From the NCBI GenBank assembly GCA_025403435.1, contig CM046327.1, forward strand, positions 15,616,218-15,680,217: 64,000 nucleotides of DNA, written 5' to 3'. Position numbers and translations under genes: made by a program. The DNA comes from Artocarpus heterophyllus. Taxonomy: Eukaryota; Streptophyta; Magnoliopsida; Rosales; Moraceae. This document shows positions 46,963 to 58,971 of the stretch, piece by piece; the first letter of the stretch is position 1, and each line of letters begins with the position of its first letter. The notes under the pieces are model-generated. The model was not told the DNA's origin, searched no databases, and was given only the letters and a program-made list of their open reading frames with translations.

Positions 46963-49900
46963 CATGAAAATTATCAGAGCTCCTTAAACCAACATGTTGT
47001 CTTTTTCAAATAATAACTAATAAATAGAATATTAGGGAGAGTGGTCTGAACCCTAATGATAAATAATTTCCATTTTCATCGGGAGTCAGTTATAGAGCTT
47101 GTTAAAATACAGATTCTCACGCATTCTTATGTACACTTAACTAGTTAAGAAGTTAATGATAAATTTACCATTTTTATCGGATGTCCCTGAAGGGACAATA
47201 ATTAACATTTTTCATTGCAACTTCTGAAGTACCAGAATAATTGCTTAAAAAAAAATAAAAGAATGGCAGCGTTTGTGTTCCCTTTAAAAAAGAAAAAAGA
47301 ATAACAGCGTTTGCACTTTAAAGCTAACCCGACAAAATTAGAGGTTGGTTCCCTCATAGTTGGAGTCAAAGGTTCACATTCATCCTTTTTTGCATCCCTC
47401 TGATCGCCCATGCCTTTTAACTTTTCGGTGCCCGAAAAAAGAAAAAATAGCGGCCTTGCATTTTGCAGCTAAAGCGCATTTTCTTGAAACATGAGGATTT
47501 TTACGGTAGAAAAAATTTTGTTTTATTTTATTTTGGTCGTTGAATTAAAATTTTTATTGTTTAATTTACAATCATTTATTTTAAAAATTTATAGTATGTA
47601 AAATATAAATGTTTTCAGTTGCAAATGAAACTGTTAAAGCAACCAGCTAAAAGGCCATTTAATGACCCACTAATGCTTTTGGTATTGCTTTTGATTATTT
47701 TAAAAGCACTTGCATAAAAATCAATACATTTATAGTGTTTGGTAAATATATTCAAAAACATTTTGCACAAAAAAAAATACTTTTTAAGTTATTTTGAAAA
47801 GTTAAAAGTTATAGTTTTAGATCTCTGCCTTTTCTAAGTAAAAGCATAGCTTTTTGGAGAAGTGCAGCAATCCCACACGCACCCTAAATTGCTGGATGAA
47901 AATTTAGAAGACTAATCAGTACTTATTTCTTCTGAATTTTTGCCCATGGTACATTCCTTTTTAAAATATTTTATTAGGCACTGGCACCTTATACTTGTTT
48001 ATTTGCATTTAACACCAGTCCAACGACGTAGATCACCTTGATATCTCCCACTACATAATCAACTAAAGAGGGACAAGAGTCGAAGAGAATGTCGACCGGA
48101 CCAATATGTAGTACGGTTTTGGATGTGTAGAGACATGAGTGAATAAGACAACCGGACACATCCTTGGAATTTTGTCAAACTCTTTTTGTTTCATTGGTAG
48201 ACCTCGGGACTTATTGGGACAGAGGCATAAAATTCTAGGAGAGTGACATAAAATTAAAAAATTGAGTTAAGTGAGGAATATTTCCTAATTTCTCTTCTCT
48301 TTGTCTCTTTTCTTGTACATGGCTTATTAGCAGAAATAAGTTATGTTTGGGCCTATAAGAGCCAAATTCTAGAGGAGAAAATTAAGAAATGTGCCTCCTT
48401 TAATTCATCCTCTAACTTCATGATATTCTCACAAAATTCTGCACCCCTTAAATTAATATGAAGAAAATTTTTTATAGTATTTTAGAAAGAGTATAATACT
48501 ATATAATTTCTGAAGTTAAATATAGATACCCACATTCCATATTCTTTTACAAAGAAAAATCCTTTTTATCCATAACTTATGGGATATATCTCCACAACTT
48601 CAAAATTATAGGTCCTAATTTAGTATGTCGTGTATTTTTAGACTAAATTTTACTGTTTTGTTAGTAGAGGAGTTATAACCTCGCGAGGTTAAATAGAATT
48701 GCTCATTTAAAAAGATATCTAATTTTCAATAGGTTTTAAGCAAAAGTTAAGAGTGCTTCAACTATTTTTGTAAAATTTTTTAAGTTTTCATGCATGATTA
48801 TCTCTTTTAAATTTATAAAATTCATCGTACATTTTAATTTATGGACCAAAAACTATTGAAAAAAAAATTAACAAAGCATCACAATGTTTATTACTCAAAA
48901 ACTATAAGTGCTAATAATTATTTTTTAAAAAAGTAGTTTTAGAAAATAAAGTTAAACTCTAATAAACTTCCTAAGCCCTTTTGCGACGACAACGTCAATG
49001 AGCTTCGGTGTAGAAAATTTCTGATGAGCTAATCTGACGGCTCCAAAAATTCTTGCTCAACCCGGTTGAAGGACTTAGTGGGAGGTTAGATGCATGAAGA
49101 AGAAAGAAAACAAAGAATTTGTGGTGTGGAAATGCTAACGGTTTAAGATTTCCATTTGGAGATGGATTTTTTTTTTAAATTTGAGAAAGAGGGATTTGAA
49201 CTCTTCATTTTTAGATAGAATCAGGTGTGATTTTATTGCTAGACTATGATTGCAACTATCATTTGAGATGGATTAAAGTCACTATTTTTAACATCGTCGT
49301 CGTCATCATCATCATGGGCCTTCACTAGTGTGGTAATTTAGACGAGTTTAATTAAACGGAAGAGTATTGAGTTTTTATACCACACACAATAAGATAATAG
49401 ATTCTTTATATTTGTGTTCAAGAGATTAAGGAAAAAAGAGAAGGGATTAATAGTGGTTCACTGATTGTGTGTCAAACATGTTCTAAAATCAAGAACGAAA
49501 AAGAGTCAACAGTGCACACTTATAGGAGAAAAAAAAAACCAGCAATTTGAATAGTGCACTAGGACAATGGTGGCGTTAAGTATCATACATTGATAGAGAG
49601 GTTAGGTCCTATAACATGAGACATATAAACAAGACTTATTTTTTATTAGTTGTGGTTTTTTCAATGGTTTACGATAGAACACTAACACCAGATAAAAATA
49701 TGCTTGATACCAACAACAATTTTTCATTTTTTTAGAATTTTATGGTAAGATATAGTAAAAAATATCATACCAATAAGAAATTGTTTTTTAATCATTAGAT
49801 ATATACAAGATATTTTCACTTTTGTAATTTTTTTATTTTAAATTTATTTCGACTTGACAAATTTAACGTTAAAAAACATTCACCAGATTAGATGGTAGCT

Positions 49901-50219
49901 CTCTCTTTGTCTTCTTTCCCCAAGTTAAATGTTGAATCAGCTGAACATGTTCCAAACCACAATTTAATTTGTAAAAGAGCACAACAGAGATTCTAAGAAC
50001 ATGTTACAGACCAACAATTTCGACTAGCATGAGCAAAACAGAGTTTCGACTTTCTAAGTTTTTACAAAGCAGTTCCGATCCTAGAATGGGAATGAGCAAA
50101 TACACATAAGCAAGGCTAGTAAGTTCATACCTCACAACACACAAACTAGGCTTATTTTGCACCAACAACTCTTAGCTGTGAAAACACTTCGCTCGCACTC
50201 ACCTTGGAGAAAGCGCTAC
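46963..50219. other. Gene-free stretch of 3.2 kb
   Basis: AT-rich, with short poly-A/T tracts and small chance frames; no domain is recognised. Around 47560-47650 there is a MITE-like fragment ('atagtatgtaaaatataaat'). The last few hundred bases are the 3' flank of the receptor-kinase gene. Confidence 0.5.
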
Positions 50220-52682
50220 TCAGAATATACTCATCATCTCTGTCATTATCACCGTCGCGCTAAGCGAAGGTAAGCGCTCAACATGAGGCCGTAGAAATGC
50301 CGACGAGGCAATGGCTGTGCTGTCCTCGTAAGGCTCTCTTGGCACCCGAGTTTGCTGAAGCTGCAAGGCGTACTCCAAGTCCCAAATCACATCGGTCATT
50401 GCAGGCCTATCGCCACTATCTTCTTGCAAACACTTCTCTGCAATTTCACTAAACTTTATCAGAGAATTGGAGTTGATTTGACCCTTTATTGAAGGATCAA
50501 CAATCTTTTCAAGCAGGCCTTTGTTCTTGCACTTCATTGCCCACTCGGCCAAGTTCATTTGTTCCCTCGGAAGCAAGTTGTCTATGGCCGGTCTTGCGCA
50601 TAAGACCTCAAGAAGGACAACCCCGAATGAGTAAACATCAGATTTCTCGGTCAACTGCTGGGTTCTGAAGTACTCAGGATCAAGATATCCAAAAGTGCCT
50701 TTCACATTGGTGCTTACATGAGTTTCAAACTCGTCATGCGGGCCTGATTTGGAGAGGCCGAAATCCGCTACCTTGGCCACGTGGTTTCGATCAAGCAAGA
50801 TGTTTGTGGACTTGACATCTCTGTGAATGATTCCAACCGATAAGCCTTTATGCAGGTAGTGAAGACCATTGGCTGCGCCTATGCAGATTTCAAGCCTTTG
50901 TTTCCATGACAAACGAGGCAAGTCTGGATTGCAAAGTTGGTCTCTTAAAGTCCCCTTTTCCATAAACTCGTAGACCAAGATCATCTCTGATCTCTCATCG
51001 CAGTACCCAATCAAGGACACAAGATGTCGGTGGCGGATTTTGGAGAGGACCATGATCTCGGTTTGGAACTCAGGAAGGCCTTGGCCTGACCCTGGGGCAC
51101 TTCTCTTCACAGCCACTTTTGTGCCATTCACAAGTACCCCTTTGTAGACATTACCAAAACCGCCCCTTCCAATTATCAGCTTGGGGTTGAAGTTCTTTGT
51201 TGCTAGCTGAATTTCGGCAAAAGGGATCTTCAGCCCCAAGTGTAGGTTAGGAAGAGGAGAGCCATTAATGGTAGGATCGGTGACTCTGCTGTGAGAACTC
51301 CCTCCCACGTATGGAGGCACTTGTCCCCAGCTTGAGTTTTCAATAGGTTTCGTCTTCCTCTGTCTCAAAAACAAGAATAACCCCACTGCCAAAATGGAGA
51401 GAATAGCAAAAGCCCCTAGAGCTGAACCAATCACAACAGGAGTATTTATCTTACTATTACCTGCCTCTTCTTTCTCTACAGGAGTTGAAGCCAAACCTTC
51501 CCTTATCTCCAAAATTTCGAGCTCATTTACGAAGGCATTTTTGTCCATGGAGTTGTTTGAAAGGCCTATACCAATGTTCATGATTCGAACCAACCGAAAA
51601 ATCATAGTGAAAAGGAGCAGCCAATCGATAGACAAAGTCATATGGATTGGTCTCCTTGCTAAAATTGCCATTTATGTAGAGATTGAATGATATAACATTG
51701 AGGGAGACACTTATAATGTCACAGAAGTGAAACCTCACAAAATGCGCAGCAGACTTATTTACACTAAAACCCCATGTTATATTGGTTCCCCCACCAGTGT
51801 TTACATTCATCTCTCTAGCAGTTCTGTAGACCAAAGCTGGGGCAATATATTCACCGTCTTCTGACTGGTAAAGCTGAGCAGAATAAATTGACTCCTCTTT
51901 GAGTTATCTTTAGTAATGAGAAAGCTATCATCTGTCTCCCATTTTCTCCCTATGTTTTCGTCATCCGAGTCAATTTCGTCACCTCCGACATTGATCCTGT
52001 AAACCGTTTGCAAAACTGAAGATGGCCCAGTTTTGTGACCCTGTCCTTGCCCAACTCTTGTAGCTTCGCTAAGGCTGAAATTCACAGGAGGGCCTGGGAA
52101 AGCTTCTATGGCATTCACAAATGCGAAAGATGTTTCTTTAGGTGTGAAGTATATTCTAAACTTCTTCTTGTTGGTGTCTATTGGGAGATAGAATTCCTTT
52201 ACTAGAGGCGAGTTTGTGTTCCTTTCGGCAGTGAAATTATGCAACAACAAGAACCCAGAAGCTGAAACATGAAAGACTGCTGTGGACAGATCAACTGAGG
52301 AAGGGAAAGCCAAGAAATGGAGGCGTAACAGGTAATTAGAACTATTATCAACATCATTGACGTCAAAGGCATATGAAGATTGTTGTCTGAAAACTCTTGC
52401 TGTGTTGTACAGAGTTGTTGTGTTGCTGTTCTGAGACTGGTTGGTGTTTTTGACAGAGCTGCTGCTCTGCTTTGTGAAAGAGACGGAACCCGAGTTTTCG
52501 TCTCCGACGAAGCTCCGACGACTGCTTGTCACGTCTTGGTTTGAGCCACAATTGATGAAGTACTTGTTTGGAAGATTGTAAGCTGAGGAGATCAAGTGGA
52601 GGGATGAGAATTGGAGGAGAAAAAGTAGGAGAAGAATAGGAAATGGAGGGATATGGATTCTGTGGCAATTAAACTTTTCCAT
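50220..52682 (-). pseudogene. CrRLK1L malectin-like receptor kinase 1, two frameshifts as assembled
   Basis: It reads as one roughly 820-codon gene without introns, as in the At5g24010/At2g23200 branch of the CrRLK1L family. From the ATG at 52682 come a signal peptide (to about residue 33), a malectin-like extracellular region starting YFINCGS, a TM helix (about 51443-51363), and a kinase domain with GRGGFG, VAVKR lysine (51107), HRDVKSTN (about 50825), DFG (about 50765), GTFGYLDPEY and DVYSFG. All catalytic residues are present, so the kinase would be an active RD type. Single-base shifts near 51880-51892 and 51575-51600, both in the malectin-like part, break the frame; the 1.36-kb TM/kinase part is intact. 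Either it is a young pseudogene or the assembly has indel errors. It is the first of a tandem pair with 55394-57756. Confidence 0.85.
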
Positions 52683-53742
52683 GAGAAGTGATGTGAATTT
52701 CTTGGTCAGTGATAATATTTTCAGTGAGCTTGGAGTTCAATGAATATGCAAATTACAATCATACATAGAACAGACTTTAAGTCAATATTGTGAACTATGA
52801 AGTTGACGTCTCCACAAGGCAACTAGACCAATTCCAAGTAAGAAAAATCAAGAACAATTAAAAAAACAAAAAATTATCTGGTGGATTTATTTGTGTACCC
52901 CTTATGATTCACAGACTGCACATAAGGCAAAGGACAATATGGTAATTTTACCTGCATTTATTAAAATAATAGAATGGCTCAGCGCCAAAGCAAATCACTG
53001 TCCTACGGCGTTTGGCAAGAGTAGCAAAACATGGCAAAGGTCCCCCACAGAGGGACTTTCACTTTGTTGTTTGGTCGACCCTGACGTGGACAATTTTTGC
53101 CACTAAAATAAAATCTCCCGTTACTTGTTCTTTTTTTTTTTTTTTTATAATAAATAATGGAACGGTTGGCGGTTGTTAAAGATAAAGAGTGTCTAAGTAT
53201 GAATTCCTTCACCGCAGTAGAATTTGATTCAAATTCAAGACGGATAATCTGTTCTCTGTAGTAGGAATGATTAAATTTCAAGTATGCTAAAAGAAAACAA
53301 TCTCATCCCATTGAAAATGACTATTTAGACTCAAAGTTATTGTTTTTTTTTTTGGCACAATTTGTCGCTTAACATATAATAAAGTGTTGACAAACTCAAT
53401 TAAACATAAATAGTATAAAGCAAAAGTTTATACAATATAAAACTTTCATATGTTATAGTATTTTTAGTTTTAACTTTTGGTTTATTTACTTTCAAACATT
53501 TAGAAGTATAAATAGAATGACAAGCCAAAAAAAAAAAAAAGGAAGATATAACTCCTAATTATAGTAAACAAGTTCTGTGCATTTTACTAAAGGTAAAATT
53601 CATGTTTCAATTGGCATTACACCTCTTTCAGATCTGGTGTCTTTCCCAAGACATTAATGAAAAATCTATATGTTCCCCTTGTAACTTTGCAATAGCGATA
53701 GTAAAGAACAATCATTCACCTACCATATTTATAATATTTAAG
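52683..53742. other. Gene-free spacer upstream of receptor kinase 1
   Basis: It should contain the promoter of the minus-strand kinase gene. It also has a poly-T tract (53132-53146) and one MITE. No gene. Confidence 0.5.
53382..53503. mobile_element. Tourist-like MITE, degenerate copy
   Basis: 'agtgttgacaaactcaatta' on the left, 'tttactttcaaacatttag' on the right, with 'aatagtataaagc' and 'aactttcatatgttatagta' inside. Confidence 0.4.
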
Positions 53743-54660
53743 ATTATTATTAATGGCCCTAATTTTAGTGTGTCCGATATTTTCTTTTATACTTTGAGAA
53801 TCATCATTTTATCCTCTTGAACTTTTAAAATTCCTCATTTTACTCTCTGAATTTTTAAAAATTACCAATTTGCTACTAAACTTTCAAAGCTCCTCTTATT
53901 CTTTCTCCTAAATTTTAGATTTTTTGTTCAAGTAGATGAAATTAAGCCATAGAATTAGCACATAGTCACTTGTAAGGGCTAAAATGAGATTTTATCACTC
54001 ATAAATTTTGTTTCACATTTACACTCTCACTTGATACCTTTGTTTTTTTTTTTTTTATCTAAACTCTCATTTAGGAAGAGTTTTCATTTTATCACTCCTG
54101 AATTTTGTTTCACATTTGTACTCTTACTGATACCTTTGTTTTTTTATCTGAACTCTCATTTAGGAAGAGTTTGCATGTACATATTTTTCTCATTTTTAAT
54201 GTGTATAATACATTTAATAAGTCGATTTTGTTTACCGATATCTAAATTTAAATACTAAAGAAGATGAGTTACATATTAAAGATGAGGAGATATTAACGAA
54301 CAGTATTGAGAACAAATGTTCATACAAATCCTTCTTAAATAAGAACAGATGAAAAGCCTAAATGAGACTGTACACATAAAACAAAATTTAAGAGTGATAA
54401 AAATCTTATTTTTGCTCTCATATGTGACCCATATGCGAATCACGTGGGTTTAATTTGTCTATTTGAATAAAAATCAGAAATTTAAGAGACAAAGAAAGAT
54501 GAACTTTGAAAGTTTAGGGACAAAATGATCATTTTTAGAATTTAAGGGATAAAATGAGAAGTTTTAAGAGTTGAGAAGTAAAGCGGTGATTTTTAAAGTT
54601 TAGAAGGTACAATAAAAGACGTCATAAATTCAAGGGCTTTTAGTGTTAATAATACTATAA
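53743..54660. mobile_element. Foldback element with long repetitive TIRs
   Basis: The left arm ('ttaatggccctaattttagt') and the right arm, reverse-complemented ('tattaacactaaaagccctt'), match over about 300-400 bp. This includes 'cacttgtaagggctaaaatgagattttatcactc'-type phrases on the left (key parts 'gattttatcactc') against the complement of 'gagtgataaaaatctt' on the right. Each arm consists of about 40-bp units ('aaagtttagggacaaaatga'). A roughly 93-bp tandem duplication sits in the loop (54033-54175, 'actctcatttaggaagagtt' twice). No transposase. Confidence 0.65.
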
Positions 54661-55393
54661 CAAGGACAAGTACTGACAATAGGTAGCAACATTCGGACGT
54701 TGATATACACCTAGCAGAATAGTAAAAGTTTTCTTTCAACTTTTCTTTTGGCCCTTGCAGGTCAAACTTAAGCAGAGTCCGCCGGGGGATGGATTAATAA
54801 CATGAGAAATTAGTAAAGAACTAGTCCACTCTCTCAAGGATGTTGGCACTCGGAAAAGATTGCTTGCTTTCTAGGAGCTGCCCTCAAAAGCTAATAAACC
54901 TTTTTAAGAAATGAAATGAAGAAAGCACAAACAGTGTTATAAGAAAGAATCCATGGAAACACAAAGCACTAAAGCAAGACCATTTTAGTCGGTTAATTCC
55001 AATTTTTTGTCTCTTTCACTACCTTGGGGTTCAATATTTCAGCATTGAGTAAAGAAGTGTTGAAAAAGTAATACAAAAACAGGTGAACAACTTGCTAAAG
55101 TAAAACATAAAATCTAGAAAAAAAATTGTGAATTAACCAAGTAGAAGGTAAATATCATTTTTGTTTATTATTTTTGACAAAGTACATAGGAATCAATTAG
55201 CAAACAACATAATTGCTTATAATCCGATACAATAATCTGTGGCCACAACTAGACACATAAAACATTAAAATAGTTTCATGTTACTCTTTTAGATATTAAT
55301 TTGAACATCTCTTCAAACTAAATATAAATGCATATTAAGAAGGATGAAAAGTAGAGCTATTTCCTATGAGCACAAGATCATCTTTCTCATCTA
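54661..55393. other. Gene-free spacer, 3' flank of receptor kinase 2
   Basis: No gene or complete element is seen. Confidence 0.5.
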
Positions 55394-57756
55394 TCACATT
55401 ATAAGAAGGAAAACTTCCAACATGAGAAAACTCCAGGAAAGCGCTGTTGTTCCACTATCTTCAGCTTGTCCGTTTGGCACCTCTGCTTTCTGAAGTTGCA
55501 AAGTATACTCCAAATCCCACAAGACATCAATCATGTGTTGGCCTGTCGGCCCCATTTCTTCTCAAACACTTCTCAACTATTTCACCGAACTTTTGCAACG
55601 ATTTAGGCTTAATTTCACTCACCAGAGAAGGATCCACGATTGTTTCAAGCTGACCCTTCTTGTGCCAATACATTCCCCACTCAGCCAAGTTCACCTCCTC
55701 AATCTTTTGTGAGTTGATAATGGCAGGCCTTCCACAAAGCACTTCTAGGAGCACCACACCAAAGGCATAAACATCTGATTTATCGGTAAACTGAAGGGTT
55801 GTCAGGTATTCAGGATCCATATAACCAAAGCTACCTTTAATTCCAATGCTAAAGTGATCAGGGTCAAGAGGACCTGATTTTGAAAGACCGAAATCAGCAA
55901 CTTTGGCAATGAAATGTTCATTGAGCAAGATGTTTGTTGACTTGACATCACGATGGACAATTCCACCATTTGGCCCAGTGTGAAGGTAATGAAGGCCAGT
56001 TGCTGCACCGATGCAGATTTCAAGCCTTTGACTCCAACACATTCGGGGTCTTGAAGATGATGAACTCTCAGAAGTTAATTTAGTCTCATAATATATATGA
56101 TCTCTGAGAGTCCCCTTTTCCATGAACTCATAAACAAGTATCATCTCCGCCCCTTCATCACAGTACCCATTAAGGAAACAAGATGACGATGGCGGATTTT
56201 CGACAAGATCATAATCTCCGTTTCGAATTCAGGTAAGCCCTGGCCATGCTTTGGATCGCTTCTTTTCACAGCCACTTTCAGGCCACTCCTAAGGGTTCCC
56301 TTATAGACTTTACCAAATCCACCCTCGCCAATCAGCAATTTAGCATCGAAACTGTGAGTTGCATAAAGTACCTCATCTAAAGCCATCTTTAACTTCAGGT
56401 TGCAGTTAGGAATAGTAGAGGAAATGCTTGATGCTTTTCTCATATTTGAGAAGCCCACAGTTTCAGCACGCTTTGCTTTCTTCCATTTAAAGCCCAAAAG
56501 AATTATCACAATAACAAATATAACAGAAGCCGTACAAACTGAACCAACTATAAAAGGCCTATGATCCTTTGGTAATGGCCTATGATCCTTTGGTAATTGG
56601 TCCAAGGTTGGAGGAATAAATTTCATTTCCTTAATTAACTCCATAATCTCTAGACCGTTCAAATAGGCCATTTTCTCGCCACCAGATTCTTCTATAATGC
56701 TTATGCCTATTCTCAAAAAGCCTGAACTATCGGAGTCAATAACAAAATCATGGTAAAATGGAGCATCCAAATGATAAGAATGGACCTGAAAACTGAACTT
56801 GCTATCAACATGTAAACTGAAGAAAATAACATTGGCGCTCATGCCGAGAGTGTCACAAAAATGCACACGAACAAGATATCTAACATTCATTCTCACGTTG
56901 AAACGCCAAGTAGCATTTCTGATGTCGCTATTCTCGTCCAACATTTTACCTGTTTTGTATACAAATTCTGGGGCAGTAAACTCATTACCCTCAAGTTCAA
57001 GCCTAGCATCATACCTGGTATAATTTCTTGCCGACCCCTTCGCATAAAGATAATCGTCGTCAGGAATCCAATTCCTCCATAGCTTGTCATTCATCTTTTC
57101 CCCTCCAACATTGATCCTGTGAACCGTATGCAAAACACGAGACAGCAAACCAGAGAAAGAAACATGCTTGCCCTCATGAGTAATAAGAATAGCATCATCC
57201 TTTATTATGTTTGTGGCAAAGAACACTTCTATGGCGTTCACAAAAGCAAAAGATGTTCCTTGCGGCATGAAGTAGATAGAGAACTTGTTGCTTTTGTTGA
57301 GGGTAAGAAGAAACTCCTTAACCAAAGGAGAGTTAGTATTGTTTTGGACCGAGAAATTTGAGAGCAGAAGAGATTTAGTAGAAGTTGAAACATTAAACAA
57401 AGCATCACTTAGATTAGTCGTCCTGACTTGAACACGAAGAAGTGAAGGCGTATAAAGTGCGTGCCGGTTTCGGTTATTTCAAACTCATATGCAAAAGGCC
57501 GTCTGGAAACTCTTGCAGTTTTGTAGAGTGGAGATGTGTTTGGTGATGGGTTTCTGTCTTTGATAGTGTTGCTTCTTCCAGTGGAGGAAATGTTGCCGAC
57601 AAATGTCTGTCCGTTGACATTAACGTCGGATTTTGAGCCACAATTAACGAAGTATTTGATGGGACTTTGGTAATCTGATGAGGCAAGTGAAGGGGAATGA
57701 AGTAGAAAGAGAAAGAGAGGAATTAGAATACTGGAGATGTAATGAATGTTTTCCAT
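55394..57756 (-). pseudogene. CrRLK1L malectin-like receptor kinase 2, three frameshifts as assembled
   Basis: The intronless gene begins with ATG at 57756 (an ATG 48 bp further upstream gives a poorer signal peptide) and ends at TGA 55396-55394, about 787 codons. A signal peptide is followed by KYFVNCGS and a malectin-like region, then a TM helix (SVIFVIVIILLGF) and a kinase with GEGGFGKVYKG, VAVKRS, HRDVKSTN, VADFGLSK, GSFGYMDPEY and DVYAFG. Frames break near 57409-57425 (malectin part), 56164-56170 (after LVSLMG, in the kinase) and 55529-55540 (after ADRPT, near the end). An exact 21-bp tandem duplication (LPKDHRP twice) sits just before the TM. It is close in type to At2g23200/At5g24010. 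As written it cannot make a full protein. Confidence 0.85.
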
Positions 57757-57833
57757 GGAAAATTGGCAGGAACTGAACAACAGTTTGGCAATGAGAAATT
57801 GCATTAAGATGTGGGGAAGTAGAAGAAGACCTG

Positions 57834-57846
57834 TTGACTTTTGACT
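57834..57846 (+). promoter_or_regulatory. Paired W-box-like motifs upstream of receptor kinase 2
   Basis: TTGACT twice, one base apart (57834-57839, 57841-57846), 78-90 bp upstream of the kinase ATG. TTGAC[C/T] is the WRKY binding core, common in pathogen-responsive kinase promoters. Two in tandem are suggestive only. Confidence 0.35.
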
Positions 57847-58971
57847 TTTCTTTTACTGATTAATAACGCTAGAATGATTTGGACCGAAGATGAACATGCT
57901 AGGAAGCTTGTTTGGCTGTAATTTCTCTTGAATGGTTAAAAAAGAGGACCACTAGACGAATTTTCTTTCTTCCAAACGGAAAAGAGTTGTTTTCAATTTT
58001 TGGTCCCTTTTGGTCAAGTGTGGTCATAAATTAGGCAATTTCGCTTCTGGTGACTGAAAAAAATGTATCCACACGTAAATATTTGTTTTTATCTGTAAAA
58101 AAAATGATTTTATAAAATCTAACGGTTCAAAACATACACCACTATGAAGATTACAATAGAGAAGTCAATTAGTTATTCATTAGGAAAAAATTCTCCATGT
58201 AGCCATCGTCAACTTTCATCAAAGAAATGAATGGCAGGGACCACATTTGCATTACAAAAGATCTTTTAGTTACAAATTTCTGTTTTATGGCTAAAACTTT
58301 TGAGGCTAAATCTATAATATTTTGTAGCAAGATATCTCATGCAATCTATGCTACTATTTGTACGTGCATAATATTTGTGTTTCATGAAAAGTGAGATATA
58401 GATCATCTTATTCAGTTGAGAGATATTTGATTCAAGCTCACTAGATAGGCAACGGATGTGATATCCTTTTTTTGACCGCCGCTAAATGGGCAATGTGGAT
58501 TCTGCTTTTTGTTACCGTCAGCATTTAAAAAAACAACATACATTAGAGTATAAAAATAGCATCTCAAACATGTCATTTTTACAGTTCTTAGAGTCAAATT
58601 AATATTCACATTAACATTTTGCATTGGAGAAGGAAATTGCAAGGTCCAATTCTAGTCAATCATATATATATATAAGTGAGATAAACTCATGTAATTTATT
58701 TTATCATTTAAGCGTCAATAGATTGCTTTATCTACTATTTATGTTTCATACAAGGGATGATAGAACAACTTAACAAGCGCAAGTAAATAGAGCCATTTCA
58801 ATACATCTTATTCCTGGGCGAATGAAACTTATACAACTACTATTGCATGGACACACACAAAAAAAAAAAAAAAAAAGAGAAAAAAGAAAAGATGACTGCA
58901 ATATTTCAATACCAACTTAGGAACTCATGTTCTGTTATTTTAGATATTACTAGAGCTAATTATATTTTCCT
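57847..58971. other. Gene-free spacer between receptor kinase 2 and the P450
   Basis: No gene. It has an A-rich tract at 58857-58877 and a TA run near 58662-58673. Confidence 0.5.
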
